Assembly (NCBI RefSeq): GCF_025751575.1
Contig: NZ_JAOWLA010000007.1
Coordinates: forward strand, 151,930 to 215,929
Source of the DNA: Albidovulum sediminicola
GTDB lineage: Bacteria > Pseudomonadota > Alphaproteobacteria > Rhodobacterales > Rhodobacteraceae
Length of the DNA: 64,000 nucleotides
Direction: 5' to 3'
The notes beneath the pieces were generated by a model. It made no database searches and was not told the DNA's origin. It saw only the letters and a program-made list of their open reading frames with translations. A program made the translations under genes and the position numbers. Positions 7,025 through 16,469 of the stretch are shown one piece after another; the first letter of the stretch is position 1; every line of letters begins with the position of its first letter.

Positions 7025-9925
7025 TCAGAGAGCCGAGAGCCACTTGGCCGCCGGATGCTTGGGGTTGAGCTTGCCCGTGTGATAGGCCGCATAAAGCTCC
7101 GAGAACCATTCCCCCGGCGCCCGGAACTGGTAGCCGGTAATCCCCTGTTTGCGCGCGGCGGCACTGTAGGACACCCAAGAGTCATCGTAGGCCTCGTGAT
7201 AGACAAGGCCGCCGATGTTGAAGTCGGTGCTTGCGCGCTTGTTGTCCCAGGGCTTGGCGCCGGTCTTCATCGCATCGTACCACTTGATAACCATCTGCTT
7301 GCGCGCCTCCCAGGTCGCGGGGCCGTTCGGGTCGTCCTTCAACTCGTCAGGCAGGTCCGCATCCTCGGGTTTGCCGCCCGAGATCAGGCGTTCGACGTAG
7401 AATGCGTCATACTCGTACTCATTCGCCACGGCGTCGGCGATCGGGCGGACATTGCCGCCGTATTCCCGCCAGCCACCAAAGGCCGCGTTGCCCGCGCGGC
7501 CCTTCATGAAGCCCTTGGCGTCGTCCACCGCATGTCCAATCTCGTGCAAGGTGGTCCAAGTCCCGTACGAGGGTTGGGGTTTTTCGGAATCCGGAACGCA
7601 GACGCAGTCGGGTTCCACATTCTCGAGCTTGCCCGGGTCGCTCAGCTTGCCGGCCGGAACGTCCCGGGAGACCGCGACGCCCATCACGATCTTGCCTTCT
7701 CCGCCCGTGAAGGAGGACGTGGTTTCAGCGGGCCCCTCGACCTCATCGAACCGAAGCAGGCTTTCGTTCAGCTTGGTGTGGGCGTCCGGAACCTTGGTCA
7801 TCATCTTGTAATAGGCCAGCAGGTTGGGCGCCGGTCCCGTCAGCGTGGATCTTGCCGTGCCCTGTTCATGGCTCGCCTTGTCGTCGAAGAGCAACACATT
7901 CATGTCGAAGCGCGCGCCAAGCATGGCCGTCATGACTTCTTGCGTCACGGTGTTTGGGTCCAGCTGCTCGATCAGCGCGTCGAGCATCTTCTGGCCGTTC
8001 GGCATGGCGATGATGTCGAGCACCTCTTGCTTCGACGGCGGCGTGCCGGCCTTGGCTTTCGCGGCAACCTTGATGCTGGCGACCTCCGCCATGACGCCTT
8101 CCAACGCGCCCTTGGCCTTGGCCGGTTCCAGTCCCTTGGAGAACTCCTCAGCCCGCGCCATCGCATTGTCGACGCGGCCCTGCGCGCCCGGCTTGTCGGG
8201 GAAGTTGAGTTTCAAGGCATTGTCGGCCTCCGACTTCACCTCCGCGCGCCGGATCAGGTAGACCTCCTGCCCGTCGGCGAGCATGCGCGCGCGGTCCAGG
8301 CCGGCTTCGGCGCGGTCGAGGATCCCATTGGCCGCGTCGTCGCCCTTTTCGGCCGCCTCGCGGCCCTTTTTGGCGGTTTCCATCGCGGTCTTGAGGCTGG
8401 CCTCGGCGTATTTCGCCTGGCCATGGGTGTCGCGCAGGTTCGCGATCCGGTCGATAATCCGGTCGGCCCGGCTCATCAGGGCGTCGATGATCTCTGCCAG
8501 CCGCCGGGCGCCGCTGGCCAACTCGGCCAGTTCCTTCAGATGGGTGCGCGCGGTATCGTCGTCGAAGTTCTCCACCCCCTCGTCGGCGGCCTTGTGGCGC
8601 GCCTTGAGGTCGGCGATCGCCTGGGCGATCTGGGCGGCACGCGGGTGCGCTTCGAGCGATTTGATCAAGGTCTCGGCCTGGGCGATGATCCGCTCGGGCG
8701 GCTCGCTTCCCACGGCCTGCTCAAGCCGGGTGAACGGCGCGCCTTCCGCGGCCTTTTCCATCGCGGCCTTGCATATGTCCGGGATCAGATCCAGCCGCGC
8801 GACGGACTGGGCGTATTTACGGACCCCCGCCAACGACTCGGCCTGGGCGAAGACCGATCGCGCCTCGGCGACCTGACCAAGGGCGAACTTGCCTTGAGGG
8901 TGCTTTGCCAGCGCATCGATGGCCTCGCTGGCCGTTTTCGCCGCGGCCTCGAAGTCGAGGTAGCCCTGCGCGAAGGGCAGTTCCGCCACCGCGCGTTTCT
9001 TCAGGTCCTTCATGATGTGCCAAGGGGTCAGGAAATCGCGCGCTGCGACGGCATTGGCCGCTTCGCCCTGAAGGCGCACGATGTCGGCACATTCCTCCTC
9101 CACCCCGGGACAGCGTTTGGCCAGAAGCTTGTTGATCTCCGTCTCGGCCTCGGTTCGCACCTGTTCATATTCCAGGCGGTCCTTGTTGAGCTTCCATGCC
9201 GCGTAAAGCTTGCCGCGGGCATCGTCCACCAGCTTACGCGCGACAGAGACCCCGTGCTCCTCAAGCTTGGTGTCCGCTTGCACCATCATCGCTTCGATGT
9301 CCTGGCGTTCGGTCGCGACGAACGGATCGCTGATGTAGCTGTAATTGGTGCGCACTGACTGTATCGAAGCCTTGCACTTGTTGTAGTCTTCCAGATAGGC
9401 GGCGGCGACCTGCGTAACGCGGTTTTCTTCCGACAGGACAAACGCATGGGCCGAACGGACAGTGTCGAAATCCGGCGGGGTCTTGGCGCCGGCGGTCTGC
9501 AGTTCGCCCAGGCGCGCCTCGGCCTTCTGGCGGTGAAGGACGGTGCCTTTCAGCGCCTGCATCCGCGTCACGGCCTGCTGCGCCTCGTTTTGCAGCCGGG
9601 CCACATAGTTCGCCCCCGTCGTTTCGAGCGCGGCGCTGAGCTGCGCGATCTCCTGCGTCGCCGCCGCCGCGTTCAGGGTCTTCTTGTCCTTCTCGACAAC
9701 CTTTCGCGCTGCGTCGAACGCATTCACGATGGGTTTCGTGCCGATGTAGGGCGGGTAGTTCTGGATCTTGAGGGAGAACGCCGCGCAGGCATTCACATAG
9801 GCCTGATATTCATCGGCCATCTGGTCCTTGTCGCCCTGGCTGGTGCCCTTTCCAAACAGGCCCCCGGACTTGAAATATTTCTTCACGAACTTCTGGGCTT
9901 TGGGGTCGAGCGATGAAAACGGCAT
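7025..9925 (-). CDS. Giant alpha-helical protein with C-terminal HExxH metalloprotease-like domain
   Basis: A 966-residue protein. Residues 1 to about 690 are almost wholly charged and alanine-rich alpha helix, with repeated A-x6-D/L segments suggesting a long coiled or spectrin-like rod. The last 280 residues are different: H794-E-I-G-H798 followed by AVDD forms a zinc-protease active site, and GEWFSELYAAY near 938-948 (E943) resembles the third-ligand helix of lethal-factor-like gluzincins. N835-E836...D840 is an alternative NExxxD ligand. Cysteines occur in VEPDCVCVPD. There is no signal peptide. GAGGAG precedes ATG 9925. It lies 55 bases after the 421-residue gene. Function is unknown; an effector or self-processing role is inference. 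Confidence 0.8.
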   Translation of the reverse strand: MPFSSLDPKAQKFVKKYFKSGGLFGKGTSQGDKDQMADEYQAYVNACAAFSLKIQNYPPYIGTKPIVNAFDAARKVVEKDKKTLNAAAATQEIAQLSAALETTGANYVARLQNEAQQAVTRMQALKGTVLHRQKAEARLGELQTAGAKTPPDFDTVRSAHAFVLSEENRVTQVAAAYLEDYNKCKASIQSVRTNYSYISDPFVATERQDIEAMMVQADTKLEEHGVSVARKLVDDARGKLYAAWKLNKDRLEYEQVRTEAETEINKLLAKRCPGVEEECADIVRLQGEAANAVAARDFLTPWHIMKDLKKRAVAELPFAQGYLDFEAAAKTASEAIDALAKHPQGKFALGQVAEARSVFAQAESLAGVRKYAQSVARLDLIPDICKAAMEKAAEGAPFTRLEQAVGSEPPERIIAQAETLIKSLEAHPRAAQIAQAIADLKARHKAADEGVENFDDDTARTHLKELAELASGARRLAEIIDALMSRADRIIDRIANLRDTHGQAKYAEASLKTAMETAKKGREAAEKGDDAANGILDRAEAGLDRARMLADGQEVYLIRRAEVKSEADNALKLNFPDKPGAQGRVDNAMARAEEFSKGLEPAKAKGALEGVMAEVASIKVAAKAKAGTPPSKQEVLDIIAMPNGQKMLDALIEQLDPNTVTQEVMTAMLGARFDMNVLLFDDKASHEQGTARSTLTGPAPNLLAYYKMMTKVPDAHTKLNESLLRFDEVEGPAETTSSFTGGEGKIVMGVAVSRDVPAGKLSDPGKLENVEPDCVCVPDSEKPQPSYGTWTTLHEIGHAVDDAKGFMKGRAGNAAFGGWREYGGNVRPIADAVANEYEYDAFYVERLISGGKPEDADLPDELKDDPNGPATWEARKQMVIKWYDAMKTGAKPWDNKRASTDFNIGGLVYHEAYDDSWVSYSAAARKQGITGYQFRAPGEWFSELYAAYHTGKLNPKHPAAKWLSAL

Positions 9926-9980
9926 GGGTGTCTCCTCGGGGCGGACTCAGGTCGGAGGGGGCGGCAAGCGGGGGCGGCGG

Positions 9981-11246
9981 TCAGCCAAGGACCTTGGCGA
10001 TGGCTTCGAGCGCCTTGCGCGCGCTTGCCGCGACGGCCACCTGGGCAAAGCCGTTGTCATTGTCGACCTCGGCGAAGAAATCGCCCTGAAGCGCGGTGCT
10101 GTAATCCTTCAGCGCGACGCGGGCCTCGTTCTTCAGCGCGGTGCGCTCGTCCCCTTCGGGGGTGTTCGTGATCCGGTCGAGAACGTCCTCAAGCCGCGCG
10201 TCGAAGACATCGAGCCGCCGGCGCAGTTCGCTCGCCTCCGCGGCGATGGGCGCAAGTTCCGGGTCGCCCGCGCAGGCATCCACGATCGCCGATTCGAGCT
10301 TGCTCATCTCCTTCATCATGGTCGAGCGGGTCGCGCCCCAAAGGACACGGGACTTCTGGAATGGCACGACGTCCTTGGGTATCTCGCGCTCCGTCCCGCT
10401 GCCGCCCTTGGCAAGGACGGCCTCAAGCGCGGTCTTCAGCCGGGCCGCGATCTGGAGCGCCGCGGCGTGATCGCCGGCTTCGGCCTTTTCCGTCGCCATG
10501 GCCCAGGCGGCGCCAAGCTGGCTCCGGTTCTCGGGATTGAGGGACAGGGCCTTCTGGAAAAGCTGCTCCAACGCGGGGGCGATAGCGCCCCAGCGCTTGG
10601 CGTCGGGGCTGTCGCTGGGCGCGCCGTCCTGCGGACCACCCTGCGGCTGCGGTGCGGTGAGCAGGGGACGCAGCTTGGCGGCGATCGTGAGCGCCTCCTG
10701 GTGGTTGTCGGCGTCCGCCGCCTGTTCGGCGCGCGCCCAGGCGGCCTGGATCTGCGCGGCCTTTTCATGGCCCCCGGCGACAAGCCGTTCGACCATCGCC
10801 GCCATCGGACCCGCGATCTTGGCCCAGTTCTGCGCCTCGGGGCTTTGGGGCTCGTCCGCGCGGTCCTCGGCCTGATCGCCCTCTTCCTCCGGTTCGCCGT
10901 CATCGTCGGCCAGGTTGCCGTCGGGGTCGAGCGCGACGATCTTCATCTTGATGTCGATCCCGGCAAGGAACTTGCGCAGCGTCTTCGACATGCCGGGCAG
11001 GATATCGCCCTGGCAATGCAGCATCATCTTCTTGCCCTTGATCTCGACCATCCCGAAAGTGACCTTCGGCGACTCCCCTTCCTTCTTGGCCTGGCGCGCA
11101 AGGATCGAGGGGTCCTTCATCCGGTGAAGCATCATCACCGTGCCTTCGGGCTTCTTGCCAAGGCAAAGGCCGAATCCGATCGTCCGCTTGCGCGCCACGG
11201 GGATCATGGCCTTCAGTTCGTCCGTCGCTTCGGGTGACATCGGCAT
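9981..11246 (-). CDS. Uncharacterised 421-residue tryptophan-repeat protein
   Basis: Residues 1-110 form an unrecognised alpha/beta domain (starting at TDELKAMIPVARKRTIGFGL, ending near LDPDG). An acidic linker follows at about 111-135. Two related segments of about 55 residues begin at W141 and W219 and share AAW-A-A-ExA-AD/GD-H-AAL-IAAxL-xxL. A third, W303 in FQKSRVLWGATR, starts a C-terminal helical domain (to about 421) ending with AEVDNDNGF and a final amphipathic helix. No signal peptide or membrane helix is visible. AGGAG and GAGGG precede ATG 11246. It is the first gene of the cassette with the metalloprotease-like and CpXC proteins. I do not know its function; a scaffold or delivery adaptor is a guess. 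Confidence 0.72.
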   Translation of the reverse strand: MPMSPEATDELKAMIPVARKRTIGFGLCLGKKPEGTVMMLHRMKDPSILARQAKKEGESPKVTFGMVEIKGKKMMLHCQGDILPGMSKTLRKFLAGIDIKMKIVALDPDGNLADDDGEPEEEGDQAEDRADEPQSPEAQNWAKIAGPMAAMVERLVAGGHEKAAQIQAAWARAEQAADADNHQEALTIAAKLRPLLTAPQPQGGPQDGAPSDSPDAKRWGAIAPALEQLFQKALSLNPENRSQLGAAWAMATEKAEAGDHAAALQIAARLKTALEAVLAKGGSGTEREIPKDVVPFQKSRVLWGATRSTMMKEMSKLESAIVDACAGDPELAPIAAEASELRRRLDVFDARLEDVLDRITNTPEGDERTALKNEARVALKDYSTALQGDFFAEVDNDNGFAQVAVAASARKALEAIAKVLG

Positions 11247-11412
11247 GGTGTCCCTCTCCTGTCTGGGGCATGCGCGCGCCTTGCCTGCGGGTGGCGCGCT
11301 GCGATTCGGGTTTCGGGGCCTCTTGACCTGAGGTTAGTGTAGAATGCCCAAGGGTGGGACGATTTTGCAGCCAAGGGGCCGCACTTTCTGAACAAAGGGC
11401 GAAAAACCCGGC

Positions 11413-12297
11413 TTATGCCCCCGCCTTCTTTTCCGTGAAGGCCTTTGAAATGTCGAAGAAAGCGGCGACGCGCGTGCTTCCGCGGCGCTCGCGCAGGCAG
11501 ATCAGGGCCTCGTCCATGCGCATCGTGTCCTCACCCTCGATCCGGATCTGGACAAGCCGCGGGTCCTGCCCGAACTCGGCTTCGGAAACGAAGCCGACCC
11601 CGGCGCCGGAAGCCACGATCTCGCGCACGGCCTCGCGGCCCTCGGCTTCGATCACGGGGGTCAGCTCGATCCCGCGCGTCCGCGCGGCGGCCTCCAGCTT
11701 CTGGCGGGTGCGCGAGCCGGATTCGCGCATGACCAGCGGATGCTCCGCCAGATCGGAAAAGGAGACCGAGCCGCGCCCGGCCAGCGGATGACCCCGTGCC
11801 GCAAAGGCGACGATCGGGGTCGAGTTCAGGCGGATCACCTCGAAGTCGCGGCTTTGCGGGATGTCGCCCAGAACGCCGATGTCGGCCTCGTAGCTGTAAA
11901 GGCTTTCAAGGACGGTGTCGGTGTTTCCGGCCCGCATCGCGATGCGCACCCCCGGATAGCGCTGGCGGAACCTGGCAAGGATGTGAAGCAGGTGGTGGGC
12001 GCTGTCGGCGACAATCCTGAGCGTGCCGGCCCGCAGCGCACGGGATTCGGAGAGCAGCTCAAGCGCCTGTTGCTCGTTGTCAAAAAGCCGTCGCGTGATC
12101 TCCAGCAAGCGCTCACCCGCGGGCGTAAGGACGACCTGTTTCTTGTGACGGTTGAAGAGCAGGATGTCATATTCCTCCTCCAGCTTGCGCACCTGGTCGG
12201 AGATCGCGGGCTGGGTCAGGCGCAATTCCTCTGCGGCGCGGGAAAACCCGCCGCAGATCGCGACATAGTGGAAGGCGCGAAGCTGAACATAGCGCAT
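11413..12297 (-). CDS. LysR-family regulator of the phosphonate (phn) genes
   Basis: A 294-residue LysR regulator with an HTH at residues 1-62 (VQLRAFHYVAICGGFSRAAE, then TQPAISDQVRKLEEEY) and a periplasmic-binding-protein-like effector domain from about 90 to 294. The start is set at ATG 12295-12297, preceded by AAGGGGA; a longer frame from 12378 has no support. It is divergent from phnW with a 174-bp shared control region, the normal arrangement for a LysR activator of its neighbouring operon. LysR regulators of 2-aminoethylphosphonate degradation (PhnR-type) are known next to phnWAY. Assigning it to this pathway is inference from position, and it is strong because all downstream genes belong to one route. 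Confidence 0.88.
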   Translation of the reverse strand: MRYVQLRAFHYVAICGGFSRAAEELRLTQPAISDQVRKLEEEYDILLFNRHKKQVVLTPAGERLLEITRRLFDNEQQALELLSESRALRAGTLRIVADSAHHLLHILARFRQRYPGVRIAMRAGNTDTVLESLYSYEADIGVLGDIPQSRDFEVIRLNSTPIVAFAARGHPLAGRGSVSFSDLAEHPLVMRESGSRTRQKLEAAARTRGIELTPVIEAEGREAVREIVASGAGVGFVSEAEFGQDPRLVQIRIEGEDTMRMDEALICLRERRGSTRVAAFFDISKAFTEKKAGA

Positions 12298-12361
12298 CCG
12301 GTCATTCCCCTTGCCGATCGCCACGGGGCTTGACCCGCTTTCGCGGGGAAGTATCGGTAAG

Positions 12362-12397
12362 TCAGGCTTATATGACAATACAAATTAACGATTTTAC
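12362..12397. promoter_or_regulatory. AT-rich control region upstream of phnW, candidate LysR site
   Basis: In a GC-rich background this stretch is AT-rich and contains TCAG-N4-TATA-N-GA (12362-12374) and GATTTTAC (12390-12397). The same two words occur before the AEP transporter gene at 17868-17895, so both promoters may share an activator. A small hairpin, CGGGGC/GCCCCG at 12423-12440, follows in the phnW leader. Binding by the LysR protein is inferred. Confidence 0.4.
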
Positions 12398-12471
12398 AGA
12401 TGGCCCCGGCGCGTGAGAGATACGGGGCTGCAACGCCCCGACCCGCCGCAACCCGAAGTCAGGACACTCCG

Positions 12472-13659
12472 ATGACCGCTTCCGCCGCCCCGTTTCCCGC
12501 CCCCCGCCTGGGGGAGCCCTATCTGCTGACGCCTGGCCCCCTGACGACCGCCTTTTCGACGAAGGAGGCGATGCTGAAGGACTGGGGGTCGTGGGACGCC
12601 GACTTCCGCGCGATGACGAAATCCATTTGCGATCAGATCGTGGCGCTGGCGGGCGATACGCGGGGCGAATTCGTCTGCGTGCCGATGCAGGGCTCGGGCT
12701 CCTTCTCGGTCGAGGCGATGCTGGGCACTTTCGTTCCGCGCGACGGCAAGGCACTGGTGCTGGCGAACGGCGCCTACGGTCTGCGCGCGGCGGAAACCAT
12801 GCGCTACCTGGGGCGCGCCTATACGCTGATCGACAAGGGCGACTACATGCCCCCGCGCGGGGACGAGGTGGGCGCGGCGCTGGACGCCGACCCCGCAATT
12901 ACCCATGTCGTCGCGATCCACTGCGAAACCTCCAGCGGCATCCTGAACCCCGTGGCCGAGATCTCCGAGGCCGTCTATGCGCGCGGCCGCAAGCTGCTGA
13001 TCGACTCGATGTCGGCCTTCGGCGCCATCGACCTCGACGTGAACCGCATCCGGTACGAGGCGATGGTTTCCTCCGCCAACAAGTGCATCGAGGGTGTGCC
13101 GGGCTTCGGCTTCGTTGTCGCCCGCCGGTCAGAGCTTGAGGCGGCGAAGGGCAACTGCCACTCGCTCGCGCTCGACCTTCATGCGCAGTGGGCCTATCTG
13201 CAAAAGACCGGCCAGTGGCGCTACACGCCGCCCACCCATGTCGTCGCGGCCTTCCTCGAGGCGCTGCGCCTGCATGCAGAGGAAGGCGGCGTTCCAGCCC
13301 GCGGCGCGCGCTACACCCGCAACCGGGACGTGATGGTCGAGGGGATGCGCGGCCTGGGCTTCGAGACGCTGCTGAAGGACCGCTGGCTGTCGCCGATCAT
13401 CGTGACCTTCTTCTGCCCGGCGGATCCCAACTTCGTCTTCGCGCGCTTCTATGATCTGATGAAGGCGAAGGGGTTCATCATCTACCCCGGCAAGCTGACG
13501 GTCGTGGACAGTTTCCGCGTCGGCTGCATCGGCCGGATGGACGAACATGTGATGCGGCGCGTGGTTCAGGCCGCCAAAGAGGCGCTGGCTGAAATGGGCG
13601 TCGCCTCAGCCGCGCCGCCCGAAGCCGCCATCGCCGAACGCGCGAAACTTGCCGCCTGA
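12472..13659 (+). CDS. phnW: 2-aminoethylphosphonate--pyruvate transaminase
   Basis: PhnW moves the amino group of 2-aminoethylphosphonate (AEP) to pyruvate, giving phosphonoacetaldehyde and alanine, the first step of AEP breakdown in the cytoplasm. The 395-residue protein is a class V PLP enzyme: [11 protein letters not shown] near the start is a typical PhnW/SerC-like opening, [13 protein letters not shown] binds the cofactor phosphate, [12 protein letters not shown] holds the PLP aspartate and [15 protein letters not shown] holds the Schiff-base lysine K204. ATG 12472 with AGGA upstream was chosen over the longer frame from 12400, whose extra 24 residues look like untranslated leader. It heads phnW-phnA-phnY-pbfA. 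Confidence 0.95.
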   Translation: MTASAAPFPAPRLGEPYLLTPGPLTTAFSTKEAMLKDWGSWDADFRAMTKSICDQIVALAGDTRGEFVCVPMQGSGSFSVEAMLGTFVPRDGKALVLANGAYGLRAAETMRYLGRAYTLIDKGDYMPPRGDEVGAALDADPAITHVVAIHCETSSGILNPVAEISEAVYARGRKLLIDSMSAFGAIDLDVNRIRYEAMVSSANKCIEGVPGFGFVVARRSELEAAKGNCHSLALDLHAQWAYLQKTGQWRYTPPTHVVAAFLEALRLHAEEGGVPARGARYTRNRDVMVEGMRGLGFETLLKDRWLSPIIVTFFCPADPNFVFARFYDLMKAKGFIIYPGKLTVVDSFRVGCIGRMDEHVMRRVVQAAKEALAEMGVASAAPPEAAIAERAKLAA

Positions 13660-13691
13660 GGCGGCCCCGAGATCTGACGGAAGGACTGAGT

Positions 13692-14942
13692 ATGAACATG
13701 ATCAACCGCGCGCCCGTGACGGCCAATGACCGCGTCTATCCCTGGCCGAAGGTGCCTGCGATTGCGATCTGCCTTGACGGTTGCGAGCCGGAGTATCTGG
13801 AAGTGGCGATTGCCGAGGGCTTGATGCCGACCTTGAAGCGGATGCGGGCGGAGGGGACGGACCGGCTGGCGCATTCGGTGATCCCGTCCTTCACCAATCC
13901 CAACAACCTCTCGATCGCGACCGGGCGCCCGCCCGTCGTGCACGGGATCTGCGGCAACTACCTCTATGAGCCAGAGACCGGGCAGGAGGTGATGATGAAC
14001 GACGTGCGTTTCCTGCGCGCGCCGACGGTCTTCAAGCAGTTCTACGACGCCGGCGCGCGCGTCGCGGTCGTGACCGCCAAGGACAAGCTGCGCGCGCTTC
14101 TGGGCGCGGGGCTGAAGTTCGACGCGGATCGGGCCATCGCCTTTTCCTCGGAACGCGCCGACACCACGACGAAGGCCGAACACGGGATCGACAACGCCAG
14201 TGCCTGGCTGGGCCGCCCGGTGCCGGAGGTCTATTCGGCCGACCTGTCGGAGTTTGTCTTCGCGGCGGGCGTGAAGCTTCTGCGGGAATGGAAGCCCGAC
14301 GTGATGTACCTCTCGACGACCGATTACATCCAGCACAAATACGCCCCCGACCAGCAGGGGGCCAAGGACTTCTACGCCATGTTCGACCGCTACCTGGGAG
14401 AGCTTGACGCGCTTGGCGCGGCGATCGTGGTGACGGCCGACCATGGCATGAAGCCCAAGCACAAGGCCGACGGCAGCCCCGCCGTGGTCTATGTCCAGGA
14501 CCTGCTGGACGATTGGCTGGGCAAGGCCGCGGCCCGCGTGATCCTGCCGATCACCGACCCCTATGTCGTCCACCACGGCGCGCTGGGGTCCTTCGCGACC
14601 GCCTACCTGCCCGAGGGCGCGGACCGCGCGGACATCATGGCGCGCCTCCGCGCGGTCGAGGGCATCACCCTTGTCGTCACCCGCGAGGAGGCGGTGACGC
14701 GCTTCGAACTGCCCGCCGACCGGATCGGCGATATCGTCATGATCTCGGGCGAGAACATGACCATCGGCACCTCGGCCCACCGCCACGACCTGGCGGCGCT
14801 GAAGGAGCCGCTGCGCAGCCATGGCGGGCTGACCGAGCAGGAGGTGCCCTTCATCGTCAACCGCAAGGTCGATCTGCCGAACGCCCCGGTCCTGCGCAAT
14901 TTCGACGCCTTCCTTTACGCCTGCACGGCGGCGGCGCTCTGA
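13692..14942 (+). CDS. phnA: Phosphonoacetate hydrolase
   Basis: PhnA cleaves the C-P bond of phosphonoacetate to acetate and phosphate. The 416-residue protein belongs to the alkaline phosphatase superfamily with two zinc ions. D29 (ICLDGCEP) and T68 (IPSFTNPNN), the metal ligand and nucleophile of the characterised Sinorhizobium meliloti enzyme, fall at the same numbers here as I recall them. [13 protein letters not shown] and [11 protein letters not shown] supply further Asp/His ligands, and [13 protein letters not shown] the last histidine. GGAAGGAC precedes ATG 13692. It follows phnW by 32 bases and precedes phnY; together they release usable phosphate, or acetate carbon, from AEP. Confidence 0.95.
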   Translation: MNMINRAPVTANDRVYPWPKVPAIAICLDGCEPEYLEVAIAEGLMPTLKRMRAEGTDRLAHSVIPSFTNPNNLSIATGRPPVVHGICGNYLYEPETGQEVMMNDVRFLRAPTVFKQFYDAGARVAVVTAKDKLRALLGAGLKFDADRAIAFSSERADTTTKAEHGIDNASAWLGRPVPEVYSADLSEFVFAAGVKLLREWKPDVMYLSTTDYIQHKYAPDQQGAKDFYAMFDRYLGELDALGAAIVVTADHGMKPKHKADGSPAVVYVQDLLDDWLGKAAARVILPITDPYVVHHGALGSFATAYLPEGADRADIMARLRAVEGITLVVTREEAVTRFELPADRIGDIVMISGENMTIGTSAHRHDLAALKEPLRSHGGLTEQEVPFIVNRKVDLPNAPVLRNFDAFLYACTAAAL

Positions 14943-14959
14943 GCATGAAGGACGCGAGC

Positions 14960-16408
14960 ATGACGACTTTCGAGATCCGGCACGAAGGCATGCGGATCGG
15001 TGGCGAAAAGGTCTTCACCGACCGCGTGATCGAGGTCCGCTACCCCTACACGGACGAGGTGGTGGGAACGGTCCCGGCGGGAACGGCCGAACATGCCCGC
15101 CGCGCCTTCGAGATCGCGGCCAGCTATCGCGCGACGCTTTCGCGCTACGAGCGCAGCCAGATCCTGAAGCGCGCGGGCGAGCTGATCGGCGAACGGCGCG
15201 ATGAGTTGGCCAAGGGGCTGGTGCTGGAGCTGGGCATCTGCTGGCAGCACGCGATCTACGAGACCAAGCGCGCGCAGGATGTCTACACCTTCGCCGCCGC
15301 CCAGGCGCTTCAGGACGACGGGCAGATCTTTTCCTGCGACCTGACCCATAACGGCAAGGACCGCAAGATCTACACCAAGCGCGAGCCGGTGCGGGCGATC
15401 TCGGCGATCACGCCCTTCAACCATCCGCTGAACATGGTCAGCCACAAGATCGCGCCCTCGATCGCGACCAACAACTGCATGGTCTGCAAGCCGACCGAGC
15501 TGACGCCGCTGACCGCGATCGCGCTGGCCGATATCCTCTACGAGGCGGGCCTGCCGCCGGAGATGTTCCAGGTGGTGACGGGCCTGCCCGCCGATATCGG
15601 CGACGAGATGATCACCAACGAGAACATCGACATCATCACCTTCACCGGGGGCGTGCCGGTGGGCAAGATGATCGCGGCCAAGGGGGTCTACAAGCGCCAG
15701 GCGCTGGAACTGGGGGGCAACGATCCGCTGATCGTGCTCAACGACCTCGACGATGCCGACCTCGACAAGGCCGCGACGATCGCCGTTGCCGGGGCGACGG
15801 GCAACTCGGGTCAGCGCTGCACGGCGGTCAAGCGCATCCTGGTGCAGGAAAGCGTCGCCGACCGTTTCGTGCCGATGGTGCTGGAAAAGGCCAGGAAGAT
15901 CCGCTTCGGCGATCCGATGGACCCCGCGACCGAACTGGGCTGCGTGATCCACGCGCAGGCGGCCGAACTCTTCGAGAAGCGCGTCTACATGGCCGCCGAT
16001 GAGGGCGCGAAGGTGCTCTACGACCCGGGCCGCAAGGGGGCGCTGCTGCCGCCGATCGTCGTCGATCATGTGCCCCATGACAGCGAACTGGTGATGGAGG
16101 AGACCTTCGGCCCCATCGTCCCCATCGTGCGCGTGCCCGACAATGACGAAGAGGTCATGCGGATCTCGAACGGGACCGAGTTCGGCCTGTCCTCCGGCGT
16201 CTGCACCAACGACTTCCGCCGCATGCAGGCCTATATCGAGGGGCTGAACGTCGGCACCGTGAACATCTGGGAACAGCCCGGCTACCGCATCGAGACCTCC
16301 CCCTTCGGCGGCATCAAGGACTCGGGCAACGGCGTCAAGGAAGGCGTCTCGGAGGCCATGAAGTTCTTCACAAACGTGAAAACCTATTCGCTCCCCTGGC
16401 CACGCTGA
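14960..16408 (+). CDS. phnY: Phosphonoacetaldehyde dehydrogenase
   Basis: PhnY oxidises phosphonoacetaldehyde to phosphonoacetate with NAD, linking PhnW to PhnA. The 482-residue protein is an aldehyde dehydrogenase: [20 protein letters not shown] near 138-157 binds [14 protein letters not shown] near 226 is the Rossmann contact, E250 (LELGGNDP) is the general base and C287 ([11 protein letters not shown]) is the nucleophile. [10 protein letters not shown] and the C-terminal [12 protein letters not shown] are family signatures. AAGGA at 14948-14952 is 7 bases before ATG 14960, so I preferred it to ATG 14945, which has no ribosome-binding site. It lies 17 bases after phnA. Length matches the S. 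meliloti enzyme (about 485). Confidence 0.95.
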   Translation: MTTFEIRHEGMRIGGEKVFTDRVIEVRYPYTDEVVGTVPAGTAEHARRAFEIAASYRATLSRYERSQILKRAGELIGERRDELAKGLVLELGICWQHAIYETKRAQDVYTFAAAQALQDDGQIFSCDLTHNGKDRKIYTKREPVRAISAITPFNHPLNMVSHKIAPSIATNNCMVCKPTELTPLTAIALADILYEAGLPPEMFQVVTGLPADIGDEMITNENIDIITFTGGVPVGKMIAAKGVYKRQALELGGNDPLIVLNDLDDADLDKAATIAVAGATGNSGQRCTAVKRILVQESVADRFVPMVLEKARKIRFGDPMDPATELGCVIHAQAAELFEKRVYMAADEGAKVLYDPGRKGALLPPIVVDHVPHDSELVMEETFGPIVPIVRVPDNDEEVMRISNGTEFGLSSGVCTNDFRRMQAYIEGLNVGTVNIWEQPGYRIETSPFGGIKDSGNGVKEGVSEAMKFFTNVKTYSLPWPR

Positions 16409-16424
16409 GCCGCGCGGGGCGTGC

Positions 16425-16461
16425 GGGAGCCTCCGGCGGGGATATTTGGAAAAAGAAGAAG
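16425..16461. repeat. Short GC-stem/A-tract intergenic element
   Basis: GGGAGCCTCCGGCGGGGATA runs into TTTGGAAAAAGAAGAAG in the phnY-pbfA gap. From memory, very similar strings (CCTCCGG-rich stem, GATATTT, then A-rich purine tail) recur in Rhodobacterales intergenic DNA, so this is probably a dispersed element. Only one copy was noticed in this window. Its purine end also supplies the likely ribosome-binding site of pbfA. Confidence 0.4.
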
Positions 16462-16469
16462 GGCAGGCC

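Noticed and set aside
6986..9358. A 790-codon plus-strand open frame opposite the giant helical gene
   Set aside because: It is the mirror of a high-GC coding strand: no ribosome-binding site, histidine/arginine/glycine-heavy composition, and the minus frame has good sites and recognisable motifs.
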